Origin: Panulirus ornatus
Lineage: Eukaryota > Arthropoda > Malacostraca > Decapoda > Palinuridae
Direction of reading: 5' to 3'
DNA: 64,000 nucleotides
Assembly: GCF_036320965.1 (NCBI RefSeq)
Contig: NC_092226.1
Location: forward strand, 24,887,002 to 24,951,001
Below the pieces are notes generated by a model. That model did not search any database. It was given only the letters and a program-made list of their open reading frames with translations, and was not told the DNA's origin. The position numbers were made by a program, and so were the translations under genes. Shown piece after piece: positions 37,905-49,090 of this stretch. Every line of letters starts with the position of its first letter. The first letter of the stretch is position 1.

Positions 37905-40263
37905 AATAGATTTTCTTGAACTTTTCATCATACATAGTTTTGTGCATGCTAAATACGAATCTGTGGTCAAAACCTAAAAATTCGTATAACTACTCGAGTA
38001 ATTAACATTTAAATTTTATAATTATTCCAGGTGCTAATTATACAGTTAATATTATGAATTACAGTCTTTTGACACCAAATACTTAAATACAATATAAAAT
38101 AACTTCTATACACAGATTTTCGTTAAAACCTGAGGAAGTTGAAAATTTGAGCAACAAAAATGCAAGGCTATGGCCTTGGATTTTTCTTGATTTTTTTGAA
38201 AAAATAGATTTTCTTGAACTTTTCAGCATAGATAGTTTTCTGTATGCTGAATACGAATCTGTGGTGAAAATCTAAAAATTCGTATAACTACTCGAGTAAT
38301 TAGCATTCAAATTTTATCATAATTAGTCCAGGTGCTAATTAAACGGTTAATATTATGAATTACAGTCTTTTGACTCCAAATACTTAAATAGCATATAAAA
38401 TAACATCTATACACACAGATGAAAATTTGAGCAAAAAAAAAAAAAATGCAAGGCCATACTATAGCCTTCGATTTTTCTTGATTTTTGTGAAAAATAGATT
38501 TTCTTCAAATTTTCAGCATAGATCGTTTTGTGTATGCTGAATACGAATCTGTGGCCAAAACCTAAAATTCGTATAACTACTCAAGTAAGTAGTATTTAAA
38601 TTTTATAATTAGTCCAGGTGCTAATTAAACGTTTAATATTATGAATTACAGTCTTTTGACACCAAATACTTAAATACAATATAAATTAACATCTATCCAC
38701 AGATTTTCATTAAAATCTGAGGAAGTTGAAAATTTGAGCAAAAAAAATACAAGGCATTGGATTTTTCTTGATTTTTTTTCAAAAAATATATTTTCTTGAA
38801 ATTTTTAGCATAGATAGTTTTGTGCATACTGAATACCAGTCTGTGGTCAAAATCTAAAAATTCGTATAACTACTCCAGTAATTAGCATTTACATTTTATC
38901 ATGATTAGTCCAGGTGCTAATTAAACGGTTAGTAGTATGAATTACAGTCTTTTGGCACCAAATACTTAAATACAATATAAAGTAACATATATACACAGAT
39001 TTTCATTAAAATCTGAGGAAGTTGAAAATTTGAGCCTTGGATTTTTCTTGATTTTTTTGAGAAAATAGTTTTTCTTCAAATTTTCAGCATAGATAGTATT
39101 TTGTATGCTGAATATGAATCTGTGGTCAAAACCTAAAAATTCGTATAACTGCTCGAGTAATTAACATTTAGATTTTATCATAATTAATCCAGGTGCTAAT
39201 TATACAGTTAATATTATGAATTACAGTCTTTTGACACCAAATACTTAAAAACAATATAAAATAACTTATATACACAGATTTTCATTAAATTCTGAGGAAG
39301 TTGAAAATTTGAGGAACAAAAATGCAAGGATTTTTCTTGATATTTTTGAAAAAGTTGATTTTCCTGAAATTTGCAGCGTAGATAGTTTTCTGTATGCTGA
39401 ATACGAATCTGTTGTGAAAATCTAAAAATTCGTATAACTACTCGAGTAATTAGCATTTAGATTTTATCATAATTAGTCAGGTGCTAATTAAACGGTTAAT
39501 ATTGTGAATTACAGTCTTTTGACTCCAAATACTTAAATACCATATAAAATAACATCTATACACAGATTTTCATTAGAATATGTGGAAGTTGAAAATTTGA
39601 GCAAAAAAAATGCCTTGGATTTTTCTTGTTTTTTTTTTTAAATAGATTTTCTTGAAATTTTCAGCATAGATAGTTTTATGGATGCTGAATACGAATCTGT
39701 TGTGAAAATCTAAAAACTCGTATAACTACTCGAGTAATAAGCATTTAAACTATCATAATTAGTCCAGGTGCTAATTACACGGTTAATATTATAAATTACA
39801 GTCTTTTGACACCAAATACTTTAATACAATATAAAATAACATCTATACACAAATTATCATTAAAATCTGAGGAAGTTGAAAATTGGATTTTCTTGATTTT
39901 TTTGAAAAATAGATTTTCTTGAACTTTTCATCATACATAGTTTTGTGCATGCTAAATACGAATCTGTGGTCAAAACCTAAAAATTCGTATAACTACTCGA
40001 GTAATTAACATTTAAATTTTATAATTATTCCAGGTGCTAATTATACAGTTAATATTATGAATTACAGTCTTTTGACACCAAATACTTAAATACAATATAA
40101 AATAACTTCTATACACAGATTTTCGTTAAAACCTGAGGAAGTTGAAAATTTGAGCAACAAAAATGCAAGGCTATGGCCTTGGATTTTTCTTGATTTTTTT
40201 GAAAAAATAGATTTTCTTGAACTTTTCAGCATAGATAGTTTTCTGTATGCTGAATACGAATCT
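37905..40263. repeat. Paired satellite block, offset about 2,003 bases
   Basis: The interval 37905-38260 reappears at 39908-40263, sharing the uncommon variants cttttcatcatacatag, ataattattccaggtg and gattttcgttaaaacctg. Flanking monomers differ. Confidence 0.85.
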
Positions 40264-42186
40264 GTTGTGAAAATCTAAAAATTCGTATAACTACTCGAGT
40301 AATTAGCATTTAAATTTTATCGTAATTAGTCCAGGTGCTAATTACACGGTTAATATTATGAATTACAGTTTTTTTGACTCCAAATACTTAAATACCATAT
40401 AAAATAACATCTATACACAGATTTTCATTAAAATCTGAGGAAGTTGAAAATTTGACCCTTGGATTTTTCTTGATTTTTTTGTAAAAATAGATTTTCTTCA
40501 GATTTTCAGCATAGATAGTTTTTTCTATGCTGAATATGAATCTGTGGTCTTAACCTAAAAATTCGTATAACTACTCGAGTAATTAGCATTTAAATTTTAT
40601 CATAGTTAGTCCAGGTGCTAGTTATAGTTAATATTATGAATTACAGTCTTTTGACACCAAATACTTAAATACAATATTAAATAACTTCTATACACAGATT
40701 TTCATTAAAATCTGAGGAAATTGAAAATTTGAGCAACAAAACTGCAAGGCTATACCCTTGGATTTTTCTTGATTTTTTTGAAAAAGTTGATTTTTCTGAA
40801 ATTTTCAGCGTAGATAGTTTTCTGTATGCTGAATACGAATCTGTTGTGAAAATCTAAAAATTCGAATAACTACTCGAGTAATTAGCATTTAAATTTTAGC
40901 ATAATTAGTCAGATCCTAATTAAACGGTTAATATTATGAATTACAGTCTTTTGACACCAAATACTTAAATACCATATAAAATAACATTATACACAGATTT
41001 TCATTAGATTCTGAGAAAGTTGAAAATTTGAGCAAAAATAGATTTTGCTGAGATTTTCCGCATCGATAGTTTTGTGTATGCGGAATACGAATCTGTGGTG
41101 AAAATCTGAAAATTCGTATAACTACTCGAGTAATTAGCATTTAAATTTTATCATGATTAGTCCAGGTGCTATTTACACCATTAATATTATAAATTACAGT
41201 CTTTTGACACCAAATACTTAAATAAAGTATAAAATAACATCTATACACAAATTATCATTAAAATCTGAGGAAGTTGAAAATTGGATTTTTCTTGATTTTT
41301 TTGAAAAAAATGATTTCGTGAGATTTTCAGCATAGATAGTTTTATGTATGGTGAAAACGAATCTGTTGTAAATATCTAAAAATTCGTATAACTACTCTAG
41401 TAGTTAGCATTTAAATTTTATAATTAGTCAGGTGCTAAATAAACGGTTAATATTATGAATTACAGTCTTTTGACTCCAACTACTTAAATACCATATAAAA
41501 TAGCATCTATACATATATTTTCATTAGAATCTGAGGAAGTTGAAAATTTGAGCAAAAAAAAAATCAAATGCTATAGCCTTGGATTTTTCTAAATTTTTTG
41601 AATAAATAGATTTTCTTGAAATGTTCAGTAAGATAGTCTTATATATGATGAGTACGAATATGTGGTCGAAAGGTAAAGATTTCTATAATTACTCGAGTAA
41701 TTAGTATAAAAAATTTTCATAATTACTCCAGGTACTAATTAAATGGTTAATATTATGAATTACACTTTTGACTCCAAATACTTAAATACCATATAGAATA
41801 CCATCTATCCACAGATTTCCATTAAAATCTGAAGAAGTTGAAAATTTGAGCAAAAAAAATGCAAGGCTATAGCCTTGGATTTTTCTTGATTTTTTTTTTA
41901 ATAGATTTTCTTGAAATTTTTAGCATAGATAGTTTTATGTATGCTGAATACGAATGTGTGGTCAAAATCTAAAAATTCGTATAATTACTCAGGTAATTAG
42001 CATTTAAATTTTATCATAATTAGTCCAAGTGCTAATTAAACGGTTAATATTATGAATTACAGTCTTTTGAATCCAAATACTTAAATACAATACAAAATAA
42101 CATCTATACACAGATTTTCATTAAAATCTGAGGAAGGTGAAAATTTGAGCAAAAAATATGCAAGGCTATATAGCCTTGGATTTTTC

Positions 42187-43110
42187 AAGCGTGTGGGCGA
42201 GGATGACAGGTGGGGTTCCTTAGGGACCGTTGCTGGGGCCATTAATATATTTTCATCTACGTAAATCGTTTGTCGATAGAGGCGGAATCATACCTGGTTA
42301 TATCTGTCGCTGATGTTGTAGTAATGAAAGTGCGATTTGCGACTACAGAATATCGCAGTACAGCCCGGATTAGATGCAAATTTACGATTAAATTTGTACT
42401 TTGGTAATTGCAGTCATGAAGATGGAATGGGATTGAAACAGACTTGCTAGTGAATACCACATTGGGGAAAACAGTTTACAAGAGCCGCAACGTGAAAGTT
42501 GACATCATACTGAACATGTCACCAGAACGTCCTGTAAGAGAGAGATCGTGATGTGGGTGACTTTCAATTTTGGTCTTTGTCGAAAGTACCTTTAGGGACC
42601 TGGACTGTGAGAGATTTGGGAAGATATAAACGGCACATAGTCAACTTATGCCGGGGTAATCCGGAACGGTCTGTCTCTTCTCATTTGAGAATCAAAGAGA
42701 ACTGCTGAAAGAGGTCCAAGGGAACGAAAACATGGATGGTGCCAGAACTGAGTGGAGTGAACTACGAAGAGAGGATAGAAGCCTTCGTTTTGCCCACATT
42801 GGAAGAAAGAAGAATAAGGAGAGACATGATGCCTACATACAAAATCCAGAGCACCCACAATGACGCTAACGTAGGAGATTTCTTCGAAGCCAGAATAGGC
42901 ACCACCAGAAAGGGAATTACTCTACAGCAGGTATACGTAGGTATGCGAGATAACATTTTCTGCGGAAACAAATTAGTTTTATGTGAAAGAAACTGGAACG
43001 AATAAGAGTAAATGCCACTAACGCTGGAAAATTCGAAAGCTTGTATGATGGAAGTACGCCTACATGAAGGAGTAGAGATCACACGTGTGAAGCTCATATC
43101 ATGCTCCAAG
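42187..43110 (+). pseudogene. CR1-like LINE, RT motif B to C-terminus
   Basis: It begins abruptly at the satellite edge with ARMTGGVP, followed by GPLLGPLIYF across a stop, the equivalent of the GVPQGS-xLGPLLF motif B. The catalytic box is not recognisable. Between 42736 and 42930 the frame is open and very family-like: MVPELSGVNYEERIEAFVLP, then TLEERRIRRDMMPTYKI, then FFEARIGTTRKG. After a frame change, NAGKFESLYDGS near 43015-43065 fits the FKSRLD-type end of CR1 proteins. It carries multiple stops and is dead. The 5' truncation at the satellite edge is either ordinary LINE truncation or the broken partner of the copy at 3785-4827. Confidence 0.86.
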
Positions 43111-43126
43111 GCCATCATCATCATAC

Positions 43127-43194
43127 CCAAGGGTCGTACTGTCGTGGTCAAGGGTCGCTCCGTTGTGCCCAAGGGTCGCTCCGTCGTGCCCAGG
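43127..43194. repeat. 21-bp minisatellite, about three units
   Basis: Three to four units of a cccaagggtcgtaccgtcgtg-like 21-mer, with changes to gtcgctccg. It belongs to the same family as the longer array at 52641-52962. The unit length, a multiple of three, gives a repeating GRSVVPK peptide that is not a gene. Confidence 0.88.
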
Positions 43195-43715
43195 AAGTTA
43201 CAAAAGCATATCCCAATTGTGAATTTAGTAGACGTCCTTTAGCTTCTCCGTCGGCTAACGGTGCCGTCCAGTCAGTCAGAACACGTTGCTTGTAGCTTAT
43301 CATGCAAGAGCATTATGTACATTATACTGTACAAGTTGAATAGAATCTCATCGTTAGGTTATCATGCCCCCAGTCTGTGGAAGTTCGTAGATGCTCATAT
43401 AACATAACCAAGATTATATGTGGATATAAGTGACGGTGATATATATACCCTTACTACCTTTATATATGTTACTTTTAGAGGCTGATTAAATCCTGAAATA
43501 CGCATGAAAAAGATCTTGATTTATTTACTTTTGTGTATAGATATGGGTCAGTATGATGTGCTTCACGTATCATACGGAGAACGTCATGTTACTTATCATT
43601 GCTATTGTTCATTTTTAGACATTAGCTCGTTAATTCCGTGTGGCTGGTGGTCATTTGGTGTTAATAGCACAAACCACAAAGTAAGACTAATTAAACTTTC
43701 ATGTTATGATTTCTG
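43195..43715. other. Unassigned sequence
   Basis: No gene, RNA or repeat recognised. Composition is moderately AT-rich and the short open frames look random. Confidence 0.5.
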
Positions 43716-44166
43716 GCTGACAGTGGCTTTGAGAGGTGATATCTTGCTGACGGCGGCCTTGAGGAGTGAAATTTGGCTGTCAGTGACCTTGAGGGGTGAT
43801 AGCTGGCTGACGGTGGCCTTGAGGGATGATAGCTGGCTGACGGTGGCCTTGAGAGGTGATATCTTGCTGACGGCGGCCTTGAGGAGTGAAAGTTGACTGA
43901 CGGTGACCTTGAGGGGTGATAGCTGGCTGACGGTGGCCTTGAGGGATGATAGCTGGCTGACAGTGGCCTTGAGAGGTGATATCTTGCTGACGGCGGCCTT
44001 GAGGAGTGAAACTTGGCTGACGGTGGCCTTGAGGGGTGATAGCTGGCTGACGGTGGCCTTGAGGGATGATAGCTGGCTGACAGGTGGCCTTGAGGGGTGA
44101 TAGCTGGCTGACGGTGGCCTTGAGGGGTGATAGCTGGCTGACGGTGGCCTTGAGAGGTGATAGCTG
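43716..44166. repeat. 30-bp minisatellite with four-unit higher order
   Basis: Fifteen units of about 30 bases starting gctgacggtggccttgag. Sorted by variants (gtgatatctt, gtgaaa-ttg, gtgatagctg after aggg-g, and gatgatagctg) they run A-B-C-D three times, then three extra units, one of 31 bases. The 120-base block is therefore the recent amplification unit. Frames are open on both strands because 30 is a multiple of three, giving SQLSPLKATV repeats on the minus strand. The LINE remnant starts at the next base. Confidence 0.94.
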
Positions 44167-45350
44167 CTTCTTATCAAGGGTGTAAGGCGTATGTGCGAGT
44201 AAGTATAGTGGTTCCAAGTGAAGGTTGGTCTGCGACAGGGGTGTGTGATGTCACCATGGCTGTTTAATATCTTTATGGTTGGGGTGGTGAGGGAGGTAAA
44301 TGCAAGGGACTTGGAGAGAAGGGCGAGTATGCAGTCTGTGGGGGATGAGAGGGCCTGGGAAGTGAGTCAGTTGTTGTTCACTAACGACACAACACGTGGC
44401 AGAATCGAATGAGAAACTGCCGTTGGTTTATGAATTTTGGAGAGGGTGAGGGGAAGAAGTTGAGATTAGATGTGAGTAGAAGTTAGGTTATTAGGTTTAG
44501 CAGATAGAGTCGCAGGTTAGTTGGGATATAAGTTCGAATGGAGAAAATTTGAAAGAAAGGAAGTGTTCAAGATGCCTTGAAGTGGACATGGTAGCGAATG
44601 AAAGGAACCATGGAAGCAGAAGTGAGTCAGAGGGTAAGCTAGGGGGACGGAGGTCTGGGAGCATTGAAGGATGTGTGGAAAGAGGTTGTTATTTAGGAGG
44701 GCAAAATTGGGTATATTCGAAGGTATAGTAGTCCCAGCGATGCCGTATGGATGCAAGGCATGGACTACCAATGAAGATGTGCGGAGGAGATTGGTTGTGT
44801 TGAAATGTTTCAGGACATTGTGATGTGTGGTGGTTTGAGCACGTAGGTAATAAAGAGCAAGCGAGATGTGTGGTAATAAATAGAGTGTAGTTGAGAGGGC
44901 AGAAGAGGGATGTACTGAAATGTTTCGAACATATTGAGAGAATGAGTGAGGAGAGGTTATATGTCATAAGAGGATATATGAGAGGATATATGTCATAAGT
45001 GGAGTGGACAGGTAGAAAGGGGGAACCAAACTGTATATAGAAGAATGGAGTGAAAAATATTTTTGAAAGCTCGGGATATGAACCTGCAGGGGGGTGAAAG
45101 GCGTGCATGGGACAGAGTGAATTGAAGGTATATGGTATACAAGGGGCGATGTGCTGTCAATAAACTGAACCAGAGCACATGAAGAAGCCGGGGGAAAGCA
45201 CGAATGGTCTGTGGTGCCCGGTTGTGGATAGCGATCTGTGATTTCGGTAAATCACGCATGACTTATAGGGAATGGATGAGGTCTTTCTTCGTCAGTTCCT
45301 GGAACTACCCTTATAGCGGGAAACGGCCGACAGATATGGAAGAAAAATTT
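44167..45350 (+). pseudogene. Decayed LINE of the same family as 14370-17412, 3' part
   Basis: The match to the minus-strand LINE starts at the FYRGCKACVRVG-equivalent (44167-44200). It continues with VGLRQGCVMSPWLFNIF (motif B) and VGDERAWEVSQLLFTNDT, where FADD has become FTND, so the catalytic centre is destroyed. It runs on through strongly degenerate KCF-YLG, GTMEAEV, MPYGCKAW, ERLYVIR and NLQGG-like segments. The 3' UTR carries gtgctgtcaataaactgaa, matching the other copy's gtgctgtcagtggattgaa. The tail at 45280-45350 reads gtcagttcctgg, ctaccc, agcgggaaacgg and tatggaagaaaaa, the family's shared 3' end. There are many stops and frameshifts. It is older than the copy inside the satellite, judging by divergence. 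Confidence 0.88.
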
Positions 45351-45670
45351 TGTATATATATTCTATGTTCTTCATATACATGTAGTTACCCCATGACCAG
45401 TTTTCCTGGAGTTCTTGCAGCTCAAAGGCTGCCTTACGCTCAGTACTGGATAGACACCTTTGAAGAGACAAGTTATTTCGCGAGTTTGTACTTTGTCTCG
45501 TCAACGACTGACTGATACAACCTTGCCAGATGTGATCTTCCAGTCCCGATGTAACCTCAGGCAGGAGGGGTACGGTAACACCTATATAGGGCGTAGCTTT
45601 TCTCATGTTACGTCAAGTTTTGTGTGTTGTTGACCTCTGATTGAACGTGCACTGTTTTGTGTGGTTTGCA
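45351..45670. other. Unassigned sequence
   Basis: No gene or repeat recognised between the LINE tail and the next LINE. Open frames here on either strand lack family resemblance. Confidence 0.5.
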
Positions 45671-47225
45671 TCTTTTTTTTTTTTTGATTGATTTTCAGAG
45701 GAAGATCAGGCAACGGGAGGCATTGTCTAAAGCAGAGTGGATAAATTGCTTTTATAGGATATGAGAGGTTCCTTCATTTGTCTGATTCTGGTGCCAGTTA
45801 GTGTTCTGGTGACATTTAGATTGTGAGATGCTCTTGCGTTGATGTTACTGGTGTGGAGGGTGAGTGTCGTGTGAGTGTGTCGCATGTGACGCTTAGAATG
45901 GTTGGTATTTTCCTCAGTGTGAGAGATTTTGCATTCAAGGTGACTGGAGTAATGAGGTAGATTCATGTCTGTCAAGGGTTAGAATGGTGATTGAAGACTT
46001 GTGTGGAAATAATGACATTCTTTTCTGGGTAAGATATTGTTTCAATTATGTAATGTAGAGCTGCATGTGTTATGTTGTTACTGTGGTGTTAGGATGCAGT
46101 CATGTGATTGTGAGGCCGTTTGCATACGAAAGGACCTTTATGTTGATGCTTGCCTGATGTAATGATAGGTTGTGTGGGAAGAGATTGGAAAGAGCTGGAG
46201 ATAGAACTGCTCCTTAGAAACCCCATTGTGGATTTTTTTTCTATTTTTGTAATTTTTTGTTTGAGGGTGTGTCCGGGAAGAGCGACAAATGTTTTTTTGA
46301 TGTCCACTGCCGTATGTAATGTGCGGAAGAAGGGGTTATGGTTGGTTGGTGTGAGCTCAGTGTGCAGTGTGGTGGTAGAGCATTTAGGTCTGCAGCCAAG
46401 CTGAGTAGGTGAGTGGAATGTTCTCTTTGTTTCTGTTTTAAATAATTTTTTTTTTTCAGTTTGGATATTGAGGGTAAAATGATATAGGAAGGTAGAGGGG
46501 AGGGGGATGGTAAGGTGGTTTGGAGTTTTTAGGATTAATATTATTTTGGCAAGTTTCCAGGTGTTAAGGATTTTGTTGTGTAGACGGGAGTACTTGAAAT
46601 GGGCGACAGTGTTTTGCGTCAAAGTTCGATACGCTGTCAGGATCTGTATCAGGAGAGTTCATGTATGCTTTAATTGCATTGCTTGTATCACTAGTAGTAA
46701 AGTTTGAGTGGAAAGTTATTTCTAGGTGGACTTTGTGTGGGGTTTTCATACTTTCCTGGTCTAGGGCGTGGTTGGTTTGTGGTTAATTTCTGAGTATTGT
46801 CTCATCAGTATTTTTGTGTGTTCTTTGGGAGAAGGAGTTTCATGAGAATGGCTATTGAGTGGGATCTGGACAATTGTGATAACTGGGTTTTCTACACTGT
46901 TCGCTATGGGACTTGTGATTCACCTTGTTAAGTTTGTTTTCCAGTGATTAGGTTAGTGATGGTGATATTTAGCGTGTGGATTTGTTCCCTAATTTCTGCT
47001 GATGGTGAGTGGTTGGGTCTCTGCTGGTTTCTTTGCCTCATGAAGTGCGTAACTTGTGATGAGAAAATAGGGTTAGATTTCTTTCTGTGGCATTGTGGCT
47101 GGTGCTTCTTGCTGGCTTGGTTGGAGACGCTGGAGTATGCCTGATCTAGGGATGGAAAATAATCTGTACTGAAGTTTTTGAAGTTTTGGAGCTTTGTTTC
47201 CATGAATCGTGTGAAGGCTAGACAG
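45671..47225 (-). pseudogene. Jockey-like LINE reverse transcriptase remnant (minus strand)
   Basis: Read on the minus strand from 47225: a linker with FSSQVTHFMRQRNQQRPNHS (about 46999-47080), then DTSNAIKAYMNSPDTD, TWKLAKIILILKTPNH, and QLGCRPKCSTTTLHTELT (the G-RP-HST box). Next come TAVDIKKTF, the motif A equivalent with DIKKTF, and the catalytic box near 46100 as SYANGLTIT where SYADDLTLT is expected. Beyond a frame change are LPHYSSHLECK..., ARASHNLNVTRTLTGT and KEPLISYKSNLSTLL. The order matches jockey-group ORF2. A run of T at 45671-45684 could be a tail or chance. The loss of the second aspartate in the catalytic box, plus frameshifts and stops, makes it inactive. It is clearly distinct from both the CR1-like and RTE-like families here. 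Confidence 0.82.
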
Positions 47226-47333
<108 letters not shown>

Positions 47334-47379
47334 CTGTATATATCATTATGCAAACTCTCTCACTTTCTGTCTCTTGCCG

Positions 47380-48650
47380 TGATTTCTACTATTTCCAGAG
47401 TCATTGAGTGCCATCACAACTCCCATTTTCTTAAACTTCTTGAATCTCAGGCTTCACTCTCATCGTCAGTTTGGATATTTGCAAAGCAGAACCCACAGGT
47501 GATATTCTCTCCCCTCTTGCTAATGTCTAGGGAGATGCTTCAAAAGCTTTTGCCAGGTATAGCATCTGGGTGTGATCTCCAAACTCCCCACTTCTGGCTT
47601 TGCTCCCTCGTATCTAATATCATATCTGGCTGATATATATCTTGACCTCTTCCTTTTTCGCTATTAACAGCTGCGTCTCTCCTTTCTCCTGCACCCTCAC
47701 TCCCCTCCCTCCTTTCCTTTCTTCAGCAGAGTACCAGATGACTTCATACGCTAACGACTCAGCCCTGCATTTCTCCACTTCCTTCAAATGTGCATCATCC
47801 TCTCTCTCTCGCTCCATATGCGTCTTGTTTCGTCACAACTTTCTCTGTAAACTCGGACAGGATTTCCCAGTGGAGCAGACGCAATCTGGATAACTTTAAT
47901 GCCTCCAAACCCCCAATTTCTACCCAGCTCTCCTTCTAAAACACCTCACAACTTTCTTATCTCTCTTCATTGATATGTAAGTCCACCACTCATCCCGGTA
48001 TACGTGAATGGTATCACAGTAACACCTAACCTATCTCGGAAACGTCGCATTTACTCAAATAGCTGATTCTGCCTCTGAGAAACTGGGAGTTCTATTCATT
48101 TGTCGTCACTTCTATTATTTCTGGACAGAGGATTGTTTTGTCATTGTATGGGGTACTGCTCTAACCTCTAGGGATTATTTAGCTCGACATATTTACAAGA
48201 AAAAAAGGAAAATCCAAAGCCTTCTGACGTATCATTTCTTCCGGTCTTGCCTAGAAACCGCCCACTAACCCTACGCGTCGGTGTTGGTTTACTTTACCTG
48301 TTATATATACATTACTTTGGTTTCCGTTTGCGAGAGCTGGCTGTGGTTGTGCCCCTGCCATTAGTTAGAGCGCTTGATCATGCGAGGGCCACTGTGCCAC
48401 GTATTCTGTAAAGCCGTGTGCAAGTCATGGATGAATCGTTGTGATATCTGTTTTTTTCTCTTCATGGCGAAGCTTTAGAGTTTTTTATCCTCCTCATGTC
48501 TCCTCTATCAACCACTATCTGTTCTTTTTAAAAGGCAATTTCTTTCATTTTCTTCAAAACTCTTTAAATATCATTCCCCTCCTCTTATCTGTCCCTCACT
48601 CTTACCTTCTTTTTACATTCAAGGTGTGGCTTTTATGTGGACTTCTGTCG
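47380..48650 (+). pseudogene. Jockey-like LINE reverse transcriptase remnant (plus strand)
   Basis: The first open piece reads SHFLKLLESQASLSSSVWIF, the HLLKHLES-LLSDHQYGF box, ending in LCSLVSNIISG. It continues in another frame with FFAINSCVSPFSC (the GVPQGS region, degraded) and MTSYANDSALHFSTSFKCAS, where the catalytic YADD is YAND. Then LGQDFPVEQTQSG, a decayed thumb region with YGVLL (the EYCSH equivalent), and VPHSYLLFTFKVWLL near 48590-48630, resembling the FP-SYNLQSFK-RV end of jockey proteins. The 3' end abuts a (TA)n tract. Frameshifts and stops abound. It differs in sequence from the minus-strand jockey-like copy and probably belongs to another subfamily. Confidence 0.8.

Positions 48651-48724
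<74 letters not shown>
48650..48724. repeat. (TA)n microsatellite at LINE 3' end
   Basis: About 36 uninterrupted TA units following the jockey-like LINE end. Confidence 0.95.
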
Positions 48725-48728
<4 letters not shown>

Positions 48729-48866
48729 TAACTCACTGTGACGAAGAGGGGCAAGAGCAGGATGCTCGAGATTCCTCCCCTTGTATTTTATGAGTTTCTT
48801 AAGCAGGTTCACAAGGCACAGTCGTCTCTGTACCCGCTGCTGTCTCGCAAGGGCGGCAAAAGCAAT
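48725..48866. other. Unidentified 140-bp segment between TA tracts
   Basis: Unique-looking sequence, moderately GC-rich, bounded on both sides by (TA)n like the SINE-like elements near 60 kb. On the minus strand one frame is open (RRLCLVNLLKKLIKYKG). I do not recognise it. It may be another short retroelement. Confidence 0.5.
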
Positions 48867-48959
<93 letters not shown>

Positions 48960-48994
48960 ATCATTATTAGTGTTTATTATTATTATCATTATTA

Positions 48995-49025
<31 letters not shown>

Positions 49026-49027
49026 TA

Positions 49028-49074
<47 letters not shown>

Positions 49075-49090
49075 ATTATCAATAATAATA
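48867..49090. repeat. Compound (TA)n-(GA)n-(TTA/TCA)n microsatellite
   Basis: About 48867-48911 is TA, 48912-48956 is GA, and 48959-49090 is TTA/TCA triplets like those at the window's left end. The long open frames on both strands here are artefacts of these repeats. Confidence 0.95.

Larger units (their letters stand above)
17413..42186. repeat. AT-rich satellite array, right block
   Basis: The same satellite family as 4828-14369 continues for about 24.8 kb, with the same orientation and the same monomer classes. Homogeneity varies: many neighbouring monomers are well diverged, while some multi-monomer blocks are near copies of each other (19595-20016, 20008-20262, 29090-29790 with 31670-32370, 37905-38260 with 39908-40263). 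TA counts in the aaggctatagcctt core vary (for example near 33866 and 42163). The array ends sharply after ccttggatttttc, where LINE sequence begins. No other element interrupts it. Confidence 0.97.

Noticed and set aside
5251..41140. Recurring minus-strand open frames of 60-80 codons (SYSAYIKLSMLKISRKSIF type)
   Set aside because: They occur at the same phase of the satellite monomer, start and stop at array-specific points, and have no resemblance to a protein family. They are read-through of the tandem repeat.
4828..42186. CENP-B box in the satellite
   Set aside because: attcgtataact matches the first half of the box, but the required CGGG half is absent; the following bases are actcgag. 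No full match seen.
4828..42186. CRISPR array
   Set aside because: Repeats are long, contiguous and diverged, with no unique spacers of fixed length, and the window is eukaryotic.
43704..44217. SQLSPLKATV repeat protein of about 150 residues on the minus strand
   Set aside because: The 30-base tandem unit keeps all frames open on both strands. There is no start context, no signal and no non-repeat domain.
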